Below are positions 1-8,164 of a stretch of DNA of 64,000 bases, one piece after another (the stretch's first letter is position 1; each line of letters starts with the position of its first letter). Position numbers and translations under genes: made by a program. Under the pieces are notes generated by a model. That model saw nothing but the letters and a program-made list of their open reading frames with translations. It was not told where the DNA came from and made no database searches. The stretch is from Solirubrobacteraceae bacterium (GTDB taxonomy: Bacteria > Actinomycetota > Thermoleophilia > Solirubrobacterales > Solirubrobacteraceae): assembly GCA_017882375.1 (NCBI GenBank), contig JADGPP010000002.1, positions 35,256 through 99,255 on the forward strand, written 5' to 3'.

Positions 1-1592
1 ATCGCGATCGGTCGCGGCTCGCTCGGCAGGGGGACGCCCATTCCTTCGCCGCGCGGGTAGCGCATGGCGATCGGGCCGTCGAAGACGAGCGCCGTGCGCA
101 GCATGTGCACGAGCATCGCCTCGTCGCGCGGCGCCATCAGCACGATGTTCGGCAGGCAGCGCAGGTAGGCGATGTCGAACGCCCCGTGGTGGGTCGGACC
201 GTCGTCGCCGACGAGGCCGGCACGGTCCATGGCGAACACGACGTTGAGCTTCTGCAGGCACACGTCGTGCACGATCTGGTCGTAGGCGCGCTGCAGGAAG
301 GTCGAGTAGATCGCGGCGACCGGCTTGACCCCCTCCAGTGCCAGGCCGGAGGCGAACAGGATCGCTTGCTGCTCGGCGATGCCCACGTCGAAGTAGCGCT
401 CGGGCATCGCCTTCTGCAGGATGCTCAGCCCGGTGCCGGAGTTCATCGCCGCGGTGATCCCGACGACGCGCGCGTCGCGTTCGCACTCGCGCACCAGCGC
501 CTCGCCGAAGACCTGGGTGTACTGCGGCGCCGGCACCTTCGCGGGCTTGGTCGTCACGCGGTCCTCGCGCGAGGCGGCGCTCGCGGGCAGCCCGTTGACG
601 ATCGACTTGGGCTTTGCGGCGTGCCACTCCTCCATGCCCTCCAAGCCGCCGTCCTCGGCCGGCGCGAAGCCCTTGCCCTTGACGGTGGCGATGTGCACGA
701 CGACCGGTCGTTCGGCCGCCAGTGCCTCGCGCAGTGCCTCGCGCAGCGTGCGAACGTCGTGGCCGTCGACGACGCCCATGTAGGCCCAGTCGAGCTCCTC
801 CCACCACAGGCCGGGCGCCCAGAAGGCCTTGATCGACTCCTTCAGCTGGGGTCCGAGCCGCTCGAACGCCGAGCCGATCCCGCCGGGCAGGCGCGTCAGC
901 CCGCCCTCGACCTCGGCGCGCGCGTGCCACAGCTTCGGGTTCAGGCGCACGCGGTTGAAGTAGCGCGACAGCGCGCCGACGTTCGGCGCGATCGACATGC
1001 CGTTGTCGTTGAGGACGACCACCATCGGCGTGCCCAGGCCGCCGGCCTGGCCGATCGCCTCGAAGGCGACGCCGCCGGTCATCGCGCCGTCGCCGATCAC
1101 CGCGACGACCTTGCCGTCGGCCTCGCCGCCGAGGTGACGCATGCCCTCCTTCAGTCCGACCGCGTAGCCGATCGACGTCGAGGCGTGGCCGGCGCCCATG
1201 ATGTCGTGCTCGGACTCCTCGCGCGAGCAGAACGGCGCGATGCCGCCGTACTGGCGGATCGTGGCAAGGCTGTCGCGCCGGCCGGTGAGGATCTTGTGCG
1301 GGTAGGCCTGGTGGCCGACGTCCCAGAGGATCTTGTCTTTCGGCGACTCGAGCACCGAATGCAGCGCGACGGCCAGCTCGCACGTGCCGAGGTTGGCGCC
1401 GAAGTGCCCGCCGATCTCACCGACTGTGTCGATGATGTGCTTGCGCACCTCCTGGGCGACGGTCGCGAGCTCCTGCTCGGACAGGCCGTGCAGGTCCTGC
1501 GGCCCGTCGATCGAGTCGAGCAGGCGCACAGGCTGGCGCGCAGCCGGCTGGCCCTCGCCGGCGTCGTCGTTGGACTTTGGCTTGCGGTTCAT
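1..1592 (-). CDS. dxs: 1-deoxy-D-xylulose-5-phosphate synthase, C-terminus cut by window edge
   Basis: Thiamine-diphosphate enzyme that condenses pyruvate and glyceraldehyde 3-phosphate, the entry step of the MEP isoprenoid pathway. The reading starts at an ATG at 1592 preceded by GAGG, 7 nt after the ispA stop. Visible family signatures are the N-terminal stretch HGLSEQELATVAQEVR, the His-bearing GEIGGHFGANLGT, the DVGHQAYPHKILTGR segment and the ThDP-binding GDGAMTGG. The frame stays open to base 1 (about 530 residues), so roughly the last 100 residues of the usual ~630 lie outside. It is the last gene of efp-nusB-xseB-ispA-dxs and supplies precursors for the ispA product and so for the hopanoid cluster at 53-60 kb. 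Family assignment is secure. Confidence 0.96.
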   Translation of the reverse strand, partial: MNRKPKSNDDAGEGQPAARQPVRLLDSIDGPQDLHGLSEQELATVAQEVRKHIIDTVGEIGGHFGANLGTCELAVALHSVLESPKDKILWDVGHQAYPHKILTGRRDSLATIRQYGGIAPFCSREESEHDIMGAGHASTSIGYAVGLKEGMRHLGGEADGKVVAVIGDGAMTGGVAFEAIGQAGGLGTPMVVVLNDNGMSIAPNVGALSRYFNRVRLNPKLWHARAEVEGGLTRLPGGIGSAFERLGPQLKESIKAFWAPGLWWEELDWAYMGVVDGHDVRTLREALREALAAERPVVVHIATVKGKGFAPAEDGGLEGMEEWHAAKPKSIVNGLPASAASREDRVTTKPAKVPAPQYTQVFGEALVRECERDARVVGITAAMNSGTGLSILQKAMPERYFDVGIAEQQAILFASGLALEGVKPVAAIYSTFLQRAYDQIVHDVCLQKLNVVFAMDRAGLVGDDGPTHHGAFDIAYLRCLPNIVLMAPRDEAMLVHMLRTALVFDGPIAMRYPRGEGMGVPLPSEPRPIA

Positions 1593-1599
1593 GTTCGCC

Positions 1600-2514
1600 T
1601 CATGATGTTCGCGTGTAGATGAAGTCGGTGATCTGCTGCAGCTCGTCGGTGTCAGAGCGCTGCGGGGCGCCCGCTGCGACGGGCGATCGCTGCGCCGCCT
1701 CGGCTAGCGCCTGCAAGGCCGTCTCGTGCGATTGCGCGGCCAGCTCGCGGGCGCGCTCGATCCCGAACTCACTGACATATGTCCGCTTGCCATGACGCTC
1801 ATCGCTTCCTCGCGGCTTTCCCAGGGCATCGTCTGTGCCGGTTACGTCGAGTATGTCGTCGACGATCTGAAACAACACGCCCAACTCAGTGGCAAAACGA
1901 CCAAAGGGATCCATTGCGGGTCCATCCGCGACCCCTCCCAACAGTAGTACGCACAGCACCGACGCCCCGATCAGACGTCCGGTCTTCAGCTCGTGCAGCC
2001 GGCGCAGAGCGGCCGGGCCGGCCGTCGTGTCCGAGCTGACGTCGGCGTACTGGCCGCCGACCATGCCGTTGACGCCGGTCGCCGCGGCCAGCTCGGCCGC
2101 CGCCAGCAGCACGCGCTCGGGCGCTGAGCGCTGGTGGGTGAGCAGATGGCGAAAGGCCTCGGCGTAGAGGCCGTCGCCCGCGAGGATCGCGACGTCCTCG
2201 CCGAACTTCACGTGGCAGGTCGGCTGTCCGCGGCGCAGCTCGTCGTCGTCCATCGCCGGCAGGTCGTCGTGGATCAGCGAGTAGGTGTGGATCAGCTCGA
2301 GCGCCGCCGCCAGCGGCATCACCTCGCTCGGCTGCAATCCCACGGCGCGCGCCGTCGCAAGCGCGAGCACGGGACGAATGCGCTTGCCGCCGGCGAGCAA
2401 GGAGTAGCGCATCGCCTCCTCCAGCCCCGCCGTCAGCGCCTCCTCGGAGAAGCGCAGATCCTGCAGGTAGCTTTCGACGTCCTGGCGCAGGTTCTCCGGG
2501 TAGGTGGCGCTCAC
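1600..2514 (-). CDS. ispA: Polyprenyl (farnesyl/geranylgeranyl) diphosphate synthase
   Basis: A 304-residue trans-prenyltransferase that adds isopentenyl diphosphate to an allylic diphosphate to give a C15-C20 product. The first aspartate-rich motif is HDDLPAMDDDELRRG near residues 85-100 and the second is VDDILDVTG near 220, followed by GKPRGSD. An Ala/Thr-rich stretch precedes it and GGKRIRP near 43-49 binds the homoallylic substrate. Length and motif spacing match the short-chain IspA class. The exact chain length cannot be read from sequence. It lies 15 nt after xseB and 7 nt before dxs, so the two isoprenoid genes are co-transcribed. The product would feed the HpnC/D/E squalene pathway in this window. 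Confidence 0.93.
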   Translation of the reverse strand: MSATYPENLRQDVESYLQDLRFSEEALTAGLEEAMRYSLLAGGKRIRPVLALATARAVGLQPSEVMPLAAALELIHTYSLIHDDLPAMDDDELRRGQPTCHVKFGEDVAILAGDGLYAEAFRHLLTHQRSAPERVLLAAAELAAATGVNGMVGGQYADVSSDTTAGPAALRRLHELKTGRLIGASVLCVLLLGGVADGPAMDPFGRFATELGVLFQIVDDILDVTGTDDALGKPRGSDERHGKRTYVSEFGIERARELAAQSHETALQALAEAAQRSPVAAGAPQRSDTDELQQITDFIYTRTS

Positions 2515-2529
2515 GAGCAGCCGGAAGCC

Positions 2530-2736
2530 CTAGAGCAGGCTGTCCTGGCCGGGCGGCGGCGCCGACGCCTCGGCGCGACTGAGCTGCTCGAGCTCGGCGG
2601 CGGCCTGCGTGGCGAGCATCGCGCAGTCCTCGACCATCGTCGCCGCCGCGTCGGGCGACAGCTCGCCCGAGCGAAGCTGCTCGGCGGCGCGCTCCAGGCG
2701 CGCGATCACGTCGTCGAGGTGCTCTGTGCCGGTCAT
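2530..2736 (-). CDS. xseB: Exodeoxyribonuclease VII small subunit
   Basis: A 68-residue protein with the XseB pattern: an N-terminal helix DDVIARLERAAEQLRSGEL, then a second helix ending in a Leu/Ala-rich stretch. The typical family core is LEEIVxxLExGELSLE, matched here by LERAAEQLRSGELSPD. XseB binds the long catalytic subunit XseA to form the ATP-independent single-strand exonuclease. No xseA is present next to it, which is less usual for actinobacteria. The ATG overlaps the nusB stop by 4 nt, so translation is likely coupled. The C-terminus is Ala/Pro-rich and adds little. Confidence is limited by the short length. Confidence 0.8.
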   Translation of the reverse strand: MTGTEHLDDVIARLERAAEQLRSGELSPDAAATMVEDCAMLATQAAAELEQLSRAEASAPPPGQDSLL

Positions 2737-3143
2737 CGGATGTGCGCATTCTCGCGCACGTCGCGGAGGACTGCGCCCAGCACCCCGTTGACGAACCCCG
2801 GAGCCTCCGAGCCGCAGAACGTCTTGGCGCTCTCCACGGCCTCCTCGATCGCGCCCTCCGCCGGGATCGGCTCGTCGCCGGGTACCGCGTCCGGGTGCAG
2901 CATCTCGATCAGCGCGACGCGCATGATGCTGCGCTCCAGCGGCTGGATCCTGCCCACAGACCAGCCGTGCGCGTGGCGGTCGATCACCTCGTCGAGCTCG
3001 TCGGCGCGGTCGGCCGCCGCGTGCGCCAGCGCGCGCACGAACAGCGAGTCGCGCGCAGCAAGCGTCTCGGCCAGCGGCCGGCCGGTGAGATCGTGCTGGT
3101 AGAGCGCAACCACGGCCGCCCTGCGCTGCTCGGAGCGACGCAT
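2733..3143 (-). CDS. nusB: Transcription antitermination factor NusB
   Basis: A 136-residue all-helical RNA-binding protein of the NusB/RsmB family. It joins NusE (ribosomal protein S10) at boxA of rRNA operons to suppress Rho termination. Family features seen are RRSEQRRAAVVALYQHD at the N-terminus, IDRHAHGWSVGRIQPLERS in the middle and IPAEGAIEEAVESAK followed by GFVNGVLGAVLR at the C-terminus. The start ATG is 1 nt beyond the efp stop and its own stop overlaps xseB by 4 nt. The efp-nusB pairing is a standard actinobacterial order, which supports the call. Confidence 0.95.
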   Translation of the reverse strand: MRRSEQRRAAVVALYQHDLTGRPLAETLAARDSLFVRALAHAAADRADELDEVIDRHAHGWSVGRIQPLERSIMRVALIEMLHPDAVPGDEPIPAEGAIEEAVESAKTFCGSEAPGFVNGVLGAVLRDVRENAHIR

Positions 3144-3144
3144 G

Positions 3145-3708
3145 CTAGGCGCGTGCCATGTACTCGCCAGAGCGCGTGTCCACGCGGATGCGTTGGCCCT
3201 GCTCGACGAACAGCGGAACCTGGATCACTGCGCCGGTCTCCAGCGTCGCCGGCTTGGTGCCTCCGCCGGAGACCGAGTCGCCGCGCAACCCGGGGTCGGT
3301 CTGCGTGACCTCGAGGTCCACGGCGCTCGGCAGCTGCACGTCGCCCGGCTGATCGTCGATGAACAGCACGTCGACCTCGCTGCTGGGCGTGCACCAGCGC
3401 AGGGTGTCGGCAACCGCCGCCTCGGGTATGGCGATCTGCTCGAAGGACTCCGTGTCCATGAAGTGCGCGTCGCTGCCGTCCGCGTAGAGGAACTGCATCT
3501 TGCGCGACTCCGTGCGCACCGAGCGAAACTTCTCGCCGGCGCGAAACGTGCGGTCGATCACGTTGCCGTCGGCGGCGCGGCGCAGCTTCGTGCGCACGAA
3601 TGCGCCGCCCTTGCCCGGCTTGACGTGCTGGAAGTCGACGATCTTGAAGATCGTGCCGTCGACCTCGATGTGATTGCCGTTCTTGAACTGGTTGGTGCTC
3701 AGGACCAC
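3145..3708 (-). CDS. efp: Translation elongation factor P
   Basis: Binds the ribosome E site and relieves stalling at proline stretches. The three-domain EF-P architecture is recognisable: the KOW-like N-domain (STNQFKNGNHIEVDG), the loop HVKPGKGGAFVRTKLR holding the lysine that is modified in some bacteria, and the C-terminal GLRGDSVSGGGTKPATLETG plus FVEQGQRIRVDTRSGEY. The reading frame begins at a GTG at 3738, but the GTG at 3708 gives 187 residues, the usual size. It also leaves about 68 nt for two divergent promoters instead of 38, so 3708 is preferred. No good Shine-Dalgarno decides between them. It is the first gene of the efp-nusB-xseB-ispA-dxs operon and is divergent from the methyltransferase gene. 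Confidence 0.95.
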   Translation of the reverse strand: MVLSTNQFKNGNHIEVDGTIFKIVDFQHVKPGKGGAFVRTKLRRAADGNVIDRTFRAGEKFRSVRTESRKMQFLYADGSDAHFMDTESFEQIAIPEAAVADTLRWCTPSSEVDVLFIDDQPGDVQLPSAVDLEVTQTDPGLRGDSVSGGGTKPATLETGAVIQVPLFVEQGQRIRVDTRSGEYMARA

Positions 3709-3776
3709 GCAGCCAGGGTACCGGGCGCGAAGCTTCACCCCAGCCGCCCGGCCGACTAGCCTGCTGGCCGCACCCC

Positions 3777-4679
3777 ATGGCCGACCGCGACGACATCGAC
3801 TTCACCTACTCGCTGACCGACCGCGTCTTTCGCCTGAGCATGGGCGAGCTCGCGGACTTCAGCGGCGCCAAGTACGACGGCGACTTCTCGCTGAGCCTCG
3901 AGCAGGCGCAGGCGCGCAAGCACGAGTACGTCGCCGAGCAGATCGGGATCGGTCCCGATCGGCGGGTGCTCGACCTCGGATGCGGCTGGGGGCCGCTGCT
4001 GAACTTCATCCGCGCCCGCGGCGCCAGCGGCCTCGGCGTCACCCTGTCCCAAGCGCAGTACGCGGCGTGCCGACGCCACGACCTCGACGTGCATCTCTAC
4101 GACGCGCGGCGGCTGGACCGCGAGAGCTTCGGCGCCTTCGACGCCGTGGCCAGCCTCGGCGCCTTCGAGCACTTCTGCTCGCCCGACGAGTACCGCGCCG
4201 GGCGCCAGGAGGAGATCTACCGCGCCATCTTCGAGCGCGTCGCCACCGTGCTGCCGGCGGGCGGTCGCTTCTACCTGCAGACGATGGTCTTCGGGCGCAA
4301 CATGATCCCGCTCGAGCAGGTCGATATAGACGCCTCGCGCGACTCCGACGCGTTCGTGCTCGCGCTGATGGAGCGCCAGTTCCCCGGCTCGTGGCTGCCG
4401 TTCGGCTCCGAGCAGGTGGTCAGCAGCGCCGAGCCCAGCTTCGAGCTGGTGTCGTCGTCAAACGGGCGTCTGGACTACATCGAGACGATCAGCCAGTGGA
4501 ACGCGCGCGTCGGCGCGCGTAGCCTGCGCAAGTCGTTGCTGAAGCTGCGCCTGGTGCCGCGCTGGCTGACCAGCGCCGACTTCCGCCTGGCCTTCACCTC
4601 CGGCGTGAGCGCCAACAAGGTCTGCTTCGAACGCGAGCTGCTCGACCACTACAGGCTCGTCTTTCAGAAGCGCGGCTGA
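3777..4679 (+). CDS. Cyclopropane-fatty-acid-synthase-like SAM methyltransferase
   Basis: A 300-residue class I methyltransferase of the CFA synthase / mycolic acid cyclopropane synthase family. These enzymes transfer a methyl or methylene group from S-adenosylmethionine to an unsaturated acyl chain. SAM motif I is VLDLGCGWGPLL near residues 63-74. The family loop SLGAFEHFC near 128-136 corresponds to the usual G-x-FEH. The N-terminus FTYSLTDRVFRLSMGELADFSG matches the family's substrate cap and the C-terminus VCFERELLDHYRLVFQKRG is also typical. It is divergent from efp and convergent with the R2-like oxidase gene. A palindrome overlaps its stop codon. Lipid modification is the likely role, but the substrate is not deducible. 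Confidence 0.82.
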   Translation: MADRDDIDFTYSLTDRVFRLSMGELADFSGAKYDGDFSLSLEQAQARKHEYVAEQIGIGPDRRVLDLGCGWGPLLNFIRARGASGLGVTLSQAQYAACRRHDLDVHLYDARRLDRESFGAFDAVASLGAFEHFCSPDEYRAGRQEEIYRAIFERVATVLPAGGRFYLQTMVFGRNMIPLEQVDIDASRDSDAFVLALMERQFPGSWLPFGSEQVVSSAEPSFELVSSSNGRLDYIETISQWNARVGARSLRKSLLKLRLVPRWLTSADFRLAFTSGVSANKVCFERELLDHYRLVFQKRG

Positions 4680-5651
4680 GCCGGCGCGCAAGCCCGGCTC
4701 AGCGAGCGTTTGCAAGCGACTCGAGCGGGTGGCTCGGCGGCCGTCAGGCCGCCGAGCCGAGAGCATCGCCGTGTCGATGCCGATCACCTTCAGCCGGCGC
4801 TGCAGCGCGTTGAAGGCAAACGCGTTCGTTTCCGCCATCGTGTAGTCGAGGATCGCGTAGTCGCCGAGGTCCGCGCCGGGCGGCACGAGCACCGCGCTGG
4901 CGAGCGGGATCAACTCCGCCAAGCGCTCGGCGATGCGTTGCTTGAGGCCCTCGTCGCGCGCCTTCTCGCGCAGGAACCAGGTGCCGTAGGCGACGTGGCG
5001 GTGCTCGTCCTGGGAGATCAGCTTGAAGCCCTCCGTCCAGCCGGGGAGGATCCCGTTGCGCTCCATGTAGTCGGTCAAGAACCACTGCCCGGTCAACGCG
5101 AGCGTTCCCTCGATGATCATGTGGTAGAGGGTCACGAAGTCGACCTTCGCCTCGATGTCGCTCGGGTTGGCGATCAGGCGCTTGCCCCAGTCGACGAGCA
5201 CGCCGTCGAACATCTCGATGAACGCCGGGTTGAGGTCTTCGCGTGCTCGCGCCAGACGATCCTCGAAGCTTCCGTCGAGTCCGAGCACCTGCTCGTAGAA
5301 GCGGTTGAAGTGCTGCGCGTGGCGCGCCTCGTCGACCTGCTGCGTCGTCAGAAAGGCCTCTTCGGCCTGGCTCTCATAGGACATCACCAGCCCGGAGAAC
5401 TGCGTCGTCACGCGCTCCTCGCCGACGAAGAACGAGGACAGGTTCCAGGCTATGTTCTCGCGCAGGTCGCCGTCCAGGTCGTTCCAGTCGGCGCGGTCCT
5501 GCTCGAAGTCGATCGTGTGCGACTGCCAGTTCTGGCGCTCCCACAGCTCATACAGCTCCTGCGGGGTCATCAGCTTCACCGAGGACAGCTTGGACTCGTC
5601 GGAGATGGTGCCGACGTCACCCTGACTGGTCAGATCAAGCAGCGAGGGCAT
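4458..5651 (-). CDS. R2-like ligand-binding oxidase / ribonucleotide reductase beta-like di-metal protein
   Basis: Ferritin-fold protein with all six carboxylate/histidine metal ligands of the class I RNR beta family: Glu in FFVGEERVTTQF, Glu-x-x-His in DEARH, Glu in IIEGTLALTG and Glu-x-x-His in DEHRH. The spacing E-E-R-V and the Tyr five residues before the third Glu (YHMIIEG) match the Val and Tyr that form the ether cross-link in R2-like ligand-binding oxidases (R2lox), which favours that subfamily over a true nucleotide reductase subunit. No alpha subunit gene is nearby. The start ATG at 5651 has GGGAGG 10 nt upstream. Recognisable homology ends near 4780. The frame stays open to 4458 (397 residues) and would overlap the methyltransferase by 222 nt. 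A single-base shift would end it at 4744 (about 302 residues), the usual size. Confidence 0.7.
   Translation of the reverse strand: MPSLLDLTSQGDVGTISDESKLSSVKLMTPQELYELWERQNWQSHTIDFEQDRADWNDLDGDLRENIAWNLSSFFVGEERVTTQFSGLVMSYESQAEEAFLTTQQVDEARHAQHFNRFYEQVLGLDGSFEDRLARAREDLNPAFIEMFDGVLVDWGKRLIANPSDIEAKVDFVTLYHMIIEGTLALTGQWFLTDYMERNGILPGWTEGFKLISQDEHRHVAYGTWFLREKARDEGLKQRIAERLAELIPLASAVLVPPGADLGDYAILDYTMAETNAFAFNALQRRLKVIGIDTAMLSARRPDGRRATRSSRLQTLAEPGLRAGSAALLKDEPVVVEQLAFEADLVGAHAGGEGQAEVGAGQPARHQAQLQQRLAQATRADARVPLADRLDVVQTPV
4675..4703 (+). terminator. Hairpin overlapping the methyltransferase stop codon
   Basis: Perfect 10-bp inverted repeat: GCTGAGCCGG at 4675-4684 and its complement at 4694-4703, with a 9-nt loop. 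The TGA stop of the methyltransferase is inside the left arm. The sequence just after it, GAGCGTTTGC, is only mildly T-rich. It is read as a GC-type intrinsic terminator or 3'-end structure. Confidence 0.5.
4731..4758 (-). terminator. Strong hairpin at the 3' end of the R2-like oxidase gene
   Basis: Perfect 12-bp inverted repeat: GGCTCGGCGGCC at 4731-4742 and its complement at 4747-4758, with a 4-nt loop. On the minus strand the loop is TGAC and supplies a TGA stop (4744-4746), but in the frame next to that of the oxidase. No U-tract follows on either strand. Together with the hairpin at 4675-4703 it forms a pair of structures between the two convergent genes. Confidence 0.5.
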
Positions 5652-5813
5652 GACGGATGAACCTCCCGATGGATGGTCGTGCGCGCTTGCAGACATGCTG
5701 TGGGCGACCATACCCGCTCGTGCACCGGCCGTGGCCGAGGGTGGAGCCCGGCGCCTGGAGCGCAGCCGGGCCCCGCGCCTCAAGCAACGGACGTCGAGCG
5801 CCGATGCCGAGAT

Positions 5814-7094
5814 ATGCGGCGAATCGCACGCGAGAACGCTCCATGCGCGCTCATCGCGCTGGCCGGCTGTGCCGTGCTCGCCTGGCTGGGGCTGTACGGC
5901 TTTGCCTGGAACGACTACGACAACGAGGCGCGCGCGGCCTTCGACGCACTCGTGCACGGCCACGTCGAGCAGTTCCTGCGCGTCGCCCCGGCCTACGGCG
6001 GCTCGCTCGTCGAGCGCGCGCCGTTCGCGCTGATCCCGGGCCTGTGGGGAGGCGGCGAGCTGGCCGTCTACCGCATGGTCGCCCTGCCCTGCCTGCTCGC
6101 CTCGGCGCTGCTCGGCGTGTGGCTCGTCGCGCGCATGCGCGGCGAAGGTCGCCCGGCGCTGCACCGCGCGCTCGCGCTGGCCGTGTGCGTCGCCAACCCG
6201 ATCACGCTGCGCGCGCTGGAAGTCGGACACCCCGAGGAGCTGCTCGGCGCGTGCCTGTGCGTCGCGGCCGTGCTGCTCGCCAGCAAAGACCGCGGGCTCT
6301 GGGCGGGCGCAGCGCTGGGACTGGCGATCGCCAACAAGGAGTGGGCTCTGCTTGCCGCCGCACCCGTTCTGCTCGCGCTGCCGGTGCGCCGGCGCGTGCC
6401 CTGCCTGGCGATGGCGATTGCCATCGCGGGCGCCGTGCTCGCGCCGCTGGCGCTCGTGGGTTCCGGCGGCTTCGTGTCGGCCACGCGCGCCACCGCAACG
6501 GCCCCCTCGGCGATCTTCCAACCGTGGCAGATCTGGTGGTTCTTCGGCGAGCACGGTGCGCTCGTGCACGGCGCCTTCGGCGCGGCCAAGCCCGGCTATC
6601 GGATCGCCCCCGGCTGGACCGCGACGATCAGCCATCCGCTCGTCGTCGTCGCCGGGCTGGCGCCGGGCATCGCGCTGTGGGCGCGCCGGCGCGGCGGCCG
6701 GGTCGGCCTGCGCGGCGCCCTGCTCGCGCTCGCGCTCGCGATGCTCCTGCGCTGCGTGCTCGACACGTGGGACACCGAGTACTACCTGCTGCCGTTCGTC
6801 TTCGCCGTGCTTGCTTGGGAGCTCTGCGCCCCGGGACCGGCGCGACCCCCGGTGCTCGCGCTGTCCAGCAGCGCGCTCGCGTGGCTGAGCTTTCAATGGC
6901 TGCCGGCGCACGTCTCGCCCGACCTGCAGGCGGCCGTGTTCCTCGCCTGGTCGCTGCCGCTGGCGGCAGTGCTCGCCCGGCGGCTGCTGCTACCGCGCCG
7001 AGCGGCCCGCGCCGGTCACGACGGGCGCGGCGAGCCTCGCGGCGCTCACGAGATGACCGTCAGCGCCTTGTCCAGGCCGTTGAGAACCTCCTGA
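5814..7094 (+). CDS. Polytopic membrane glycosyltransferase (GT-C / GT87-like)
   Basis: About 426 residues with roughly ten hydrophobic segments (for example residues 9-30, 85-105, 115-135, 150-175 and 195-220). An early extracytoplasmic acidic pair (WNDYDNEAR) follows the first membrane segment, as in GT-C enzymes that use polyprenyl-phosphate sugars. Further conserved-looking stretches are ANPITLRALEVGHPEELLG and ANKEWALL. The ATG at 5814 puts the first membrane helix right at the N-terminus; the frame opens earlier but upstream residues lack hydrophobic character. Its 3' end overlaps the convergent proline peptidase gene by 49 nt. The sugar donor and acceptor are unknown. A general membrane protein of unknown role is the alternative. 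Confidence 0.6.
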   Translation: MRRIARENAPCALIALAGCAVLAWLGLYGFAWNDYDNEARAAFDALVHGHVEQFLRVAPAYGGSLVERAPFALIPGLWGGGELAVYRMVALPCLLASALLGVWLVARMRGEGRPALHRALALAVCVANPITLRALEVGHPEELLGACLCVAAVLLASKDRGLWAGAALGLAIANKEWALLAAAPVLLALPVRRRVPCLAMAIAIAGAVLAPLALVGSGGFVSATRATATAPSAIFQPWQIWWFFGEHGALVHGAFGAAKPGYRIAPGWTATISHPLVVVAGLAPGIALWARRRGGRVGLRGALLALALAMLLRCVLDTWDTEYYLLPFVFAVLAWELCAPGPARPPVLALSSSALAWLSFQWLPAHVSPDLQAAVFLAWSLPLAAVLARRLLLPRRAARAGHDGRGEPRGAHEMTVSALSRPLRTS

Positions 7095-8164
7095 CCGTCC
7101 TCGCGGACGACCAGTAGATCCTCGATCCGCACGCCGAGGAGTCCGGGCAGGTAGACGCCCGGCTCGACCGTCACCACGTTGCCCGCCAGCAGCCGGCGCT
7201 CCCCTTCGGTGCGCGACAGGCGAGGTCCCTCGTGGATCTCCATGCCCACGCCGTGGCCGAGGCCGTGGCCGAAGTGCTCTCCGTGCCCTGCGCGCTCGAT
7301 CGCCTCGCGGGCGACCGCGTCGACCTCGCGCCCGGTCGGGCCGGCGCGCACGGCGGCGACGCCCAGTTCCTGGGCGTCGAGCACCAGCGCGTAGATCTCG
7401 CGCGCCTGCTCTGACAGTCCCTCTCCGGTCGCGTACGTGCGCGTGCAGTCCGAGCAGTAGCCCTCGTGCAGTGCTCCCCAGTCGATCGTCACGAGCACGT
7501 CGCGGGCGATCGGCTCGGCGCGCGGCTCGGCGTGCGGGAGCGCCCCGTGCGAGCCCGCGGCGACGATCGACGGAAAGCTGGCCGACTCGGCGCCCAGCCG
7601 GCGCATGCGCAGCTCCAGGTCGATCGCCACGTCACGCTCGCTGCGCCCGACCAGGCCGCCTTCGAGCAGGCCTCGCAGGGCCTCGTCGGCGAGCAGCGCG
7701 GCCGCGCGCATGCGCTCGATCTCCTGTGCGTCCTTGACCGCGCGCAGACGCTCGACGGCCCCCGCACAAGGCGCCAGCTCCCAACCCTGCGCCAGCGCCT
7801 TGCGCAGGCGCTCGTGATCGGCGACCGTGACGCTTGCGTCGTCGAAGCCCAGCGTCCCACCCGAGCCTGGCAGCGTCCGCGCCGCCGCCTCCAGCAGGTT
7901 GCCGGTGACGATCTCGCGCGCCAGCACCGGCGCGACCTGTTCGGCCGACTGGGTGGTGTAGCGAAAGTCCGTCAGGAAGCGGTGCCCGTCGGCCTGCTCG
8001 CCGGCGGCGAGCAGCACCAGGCCGTTGCTGCCGGTGAAGCCGGTCAGGTAGCGCACGTTCACCGGCGTGCTGACGAGCAGCGCGTCGACCCCGCGCTCGG
8101 TCAGCTCGCCGGCCAGCCGCTCGATGCGCTGCTCCTCGCGGGTCTGCGCGACGGCGCTCGTCAC
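7046..8164 (-). CDS. Xaa-Pro aminopeptidase-like M24 metallopeptidase
   Basis: A 372-residue pita-bread peptidase of family M24, cleaving dipeptides or N-termini at an X-Pro bond. The N-terminal creatinase-type domain (VNVRYLTGFTGSNG, FLTDFRYTTQSAEQV) covers residues 1-130. The catalytic domain shows the metal ligands in order: Asp in TIDWGALHEGYCSDCTRTY (two Asp), His in HGLGHGVGMEIHEGP, Glu in VVTVEPGVYLPG and Glu in GVRIEDLLVV. The start is a GTG at 8164 in a GTGA overlap with the aroQ stop; the frame opens further upstream but that portion is antisense-like arginine-rich sequence. It is the last gene of the aroC-aroKB-aroQ unit, an order common in actinobacteria before efp. Confidence 0.9.
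   Translation of the reverse strand: MTSAVAQTREEQRIERLAGELTERGVDALLVSTPVNVRYLTGFTGSNGLVLLAAGEQADGHRFLTDFRYTTQSAEQVAPVLAREIVTGNLLEAAARTLPGSGGTLGFDDASVTVADHERLRKALAQGWELAPCAGAVERLRAVKDAQEIERMRAAALLADEALRGLLEGGLVGRSERDVAIDLELRMRRLGAESASFPSIVAAGSHGALPHAEPRAEPIARDVLVTIDWGALHEGYCSDCTRTYATGEGLSEQAREIYALVLDAQELGVAAVRAGPTGREVDAVAREAIERAGHGEHFGHGLGHGVGMEIHEGPRLSRTEGERRLLAGNVVTVEPGVYLPGLLGVRIEDLLVVREDGQEVLNGLDKALTVIS

Noticed and set aside
105-1622. Plus-strand 505-codon frame
   Set aside because: Antisense of dxs; His/Arg/Val-rich composition and no family features.
5652-6911. Upstream extension of the R2-like oxidase frame
   Set aside because: It is antisense to the membrane glycosyltransferase; a Shine-Dalgarno GGGAGG and the homology both start the gene at 5651.
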